From contig NC_135177.1 in assembly GCF_041146795.1 (NCBI RefSeq), positions 20,816,560 to 20,880,559 of the forward strand: a stretch of DNA of 64,000 nt, in the 5' to 3' direction. Below, piece after piece: positions 62,026 to 64,000 of this stretch. The notes under the pieces were generated by a model that worked only from the letters and a program-made list of their open reading frames with translations, was not told the origin of the DNA and searched no databases. Numbering within the stretch: position 1 is the stretch's first letter; each line of letters starts with the position of its first letter. The stretch is from Maylandia zebra (Eukaryota; Chordata; Actinopteri; Cichliformes; Cichlidae). The position numbers and the translations under genes were made by a program.

Positions 62026-64000
62026 GTGGGTGAGAAGATACAGTAGAGTAGCATTAAATCAGTTGGTTTGGGTTGTTGATAAGCAGTGATTAGTTGACTT
62101 ATTTTATACTCAAAGATGAAGTAATGAAGTGGCTCCATGATGTAGTGGTTCACACAATCATCTAACAAGTGAGGGATCGCCCATTACTGACCTGTTGCAC
62201 CCATCGGCGTGTGTGGCAACATAGTGCGATTTTCATTTGTGCACAAAGATTTGGGGTAAAATAATGCACTGTTTATTTGCAGTTTATGCACCAGAATCTG
62301 TGCGATAAACGACATTTTTCTGACATATTTTGGAGAGATTTTTGCAGTGAAGTTCAGATGACAAGCATCAGAAATATTGAAAAGTCTTCATAGCGTCATT
62401 GTTTAGCTGTTTTTTGCTGAGTTGGGACTCTCGGTGTCTGGCTGATTTTTCGCCATGTTCATGGTTTCTGAATCACTATCTGGTTTTAAAACACCAAGAT
62501 GGTGAAAAGTCTCAGCTTGAGGTTTCAGACCAGATGTTCATTAATCAAAGGGTGATGTCCATTTCTAAAGTTCAGAAGTATTTTCTAGAAAATTGATATT
62601 TTGCCATTTTTGGATAAGAGAATACATTTCATATGTGGTAATGTTACCTTGTGTTCTAAAATATAGTGGACTGCATTTTATTTTCGAGGAATATTAATGG
62701 TCAAATGATCTGGAAAATAACCTTTAGTTGTACACCTGATTGACTGATCAAATGATCTAGTCTTTTCAGATCTCATTTAAGAAGAAGAATCAAGCCCACC
62801 AGGATACAACTCAGATTCTGGAAATGATAATGCAGCAACGGGTGCATTATCATTTCTTTTCCTAATGAGCAAAATGAAACTCCTCTGCTGCTACTTTGTC
62901 TGAGAATGCTTTATTTAATAACTTGAGGCACAATCAGATTTATCCATGGCTTTAAGAATGCTTCTGTGCCTCCATGCTCACCCACAAAATCCTTAGTGAA
63001 CTCTATTAAAGGCCAAAAACTTACCAACAAAGCAAGCTCCATAAGACTCAGCAAACTATGTGTCCTCTTGTTTATTAAGACTTCAGGAATGTCAATAAGA
63101 GCATTTCTATACAGTAGGAAGGCTGTAGAGGGCAGCGCACAGACACAATGACCTCCCGCTATTCTCCTCGTTGATAATGACCCAGACACAGGCACAGGCA
63201 CACTGCCCATCAGCCAGACCTCTAATAAAGCCAAACACTCTCTATCATCTACTAATAACCTCCATGCAGCAGTAAGAGTCATGGACAGGCCGGCGTCTTC
63301 TGAATACACGCCAGGGAACAAAGCTCCGAGCTGAAGTAGTGGAACGCATCCTGCTTATCGATCGGCGACTGTGCGCTGCCTGATGGCACACGGTGATAAC
63401 GACATTCTTGTTCTTCATCCCCAAAACACACAAAGACAAAGAGTGCTGTAGAAAAGAAAACAACAGACAGACACACACACTCAGACACAGTGCAAAACAT
63501 TTCACTCTAACAATCAATCCTTTGGGTAGACTCATTTGGAGGCTCTTGGTTGCCACGCTGCTTCACATCCTCAACTTCACACACAAGAACACACTTGCAA
63601 GGTTGGTATTTTTGTAAAGATAGGATTGGAAAACTCGTTAGTCTTTTCTTAATTGGTATAGAAATTCCATCCTTTTTTCCCCCTCACAGCAACCTCTCCA
63701 GGGGAATACTGATTAATAGTCCTCCAAGTCCTCATGATACTTCCCTCACCTCCTTGCACATATACACATACATCCTCGCTCCTACTCTCTGTAGTGCCGA
63801 GCCATCCATACTCAGCTTCACTGTTCAGCAGACGATCATTTCTTCACAAGTTTTCTCCTGTCTTTCCTCCAGCTTTCACATCACTGGCTCAGCCTGACAA
63901 TGTATCCATACAGCTGGTCTGAGAAGGCTTGAAGAGAAAACTTATCTTCTACCCTCCTCCTCCCAGCTTGTCCCATGTCCCTGCGGAGGTGTGGCTCCCT
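62026..64000. other. Intergenic DNA at the right edge
   Basis: No gene was recognised. Near 62130-62190 the words GTAGTGGTTCACACAATCAT and GAGGGATCGCCC resemble a decayed tRNA-type SINE head (weak). A 136-codon ORF on the - strand (62911-63321) has no family signature and lacks splice context, so I do not call it a gene. Confidence 0.35.

Noticed and set aside
62911-63321. 136-codon ORF on the - strand
   Set aside because: No recognisable domain, no matching splice sites or neighbouring exons, and composition like the surrounding non-coding DNA.

Overview
The window is eukaryotic, from a ray-finned fish and most likely a percomorph such as a cichlid. The evidence is spliced vertebrate genes with short GT-AG introns, dense Tc1-like, hAT, Harbinger and LINE relics, long CA/TG microsatellites, and SINEs resembling the African-cichlid AFC type. 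The species call is inference from repeat content.

Three host genes are readable exon by exon. (1) On the + strand, ten exons between 3574 and 15097 encode the catalytic and lectin domains of a GALNT1-type polypeptide N-acetylgalactosaminyltransferase. Its 5' exons (cytosolic tail, membrane anchor, stem) lie outside the window or were not found. (2) On the - strand, TMEM245 runs from its ATG at 41098 to a small last exon at 27642-27690. The 17 identified exons join in frame to 865 residues. (3) On the - strand, FRRS1L runs from its ATG at 45655 to its stop at 42952. Its five exons join to 282 residues. GALNT1 and TMEM245 are convergent. FRRS1L lies about 1.9 kb upstream of TMEM245 on the same strand, the same neighbour pair as on human 9q31.

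From 45.7 kb to 64 kb I found no intact gene. This stretch holds microsatellites, a LINE relic, a nearly full-length Tc1 relic with both ends (56385-57420), and unexplained single-copy-looking DNA that may be regulatory. At 59971-62025 there appears to be a dead LRAT/PLAAT-type acyltransferase gene. It has a recognisable exon pair, frameshifts and loss of both catalytic residues, and it is cut by a 1541-bp PIF/Harbinger transposon with clear terminal repeats and a CAG target duplication.

Mobile DNA makes up much of the rest: a 5'-truncated LINE with an open reverse-transcriptase frame in the last GALNT1 intron, a 2.1-kb non-autonomous hAT with an exact 8-bp target duplication and a nested tRNA-derived SINE, a mariner/IS630-type transposase with an in-frame deletion, and several relics of three Tc1-like families. 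Small perfect hairpins occur at or inside several relics. I found no convincing new biological system. The most interesting locus is the Harbinger-split LRAT-like pseudogene.
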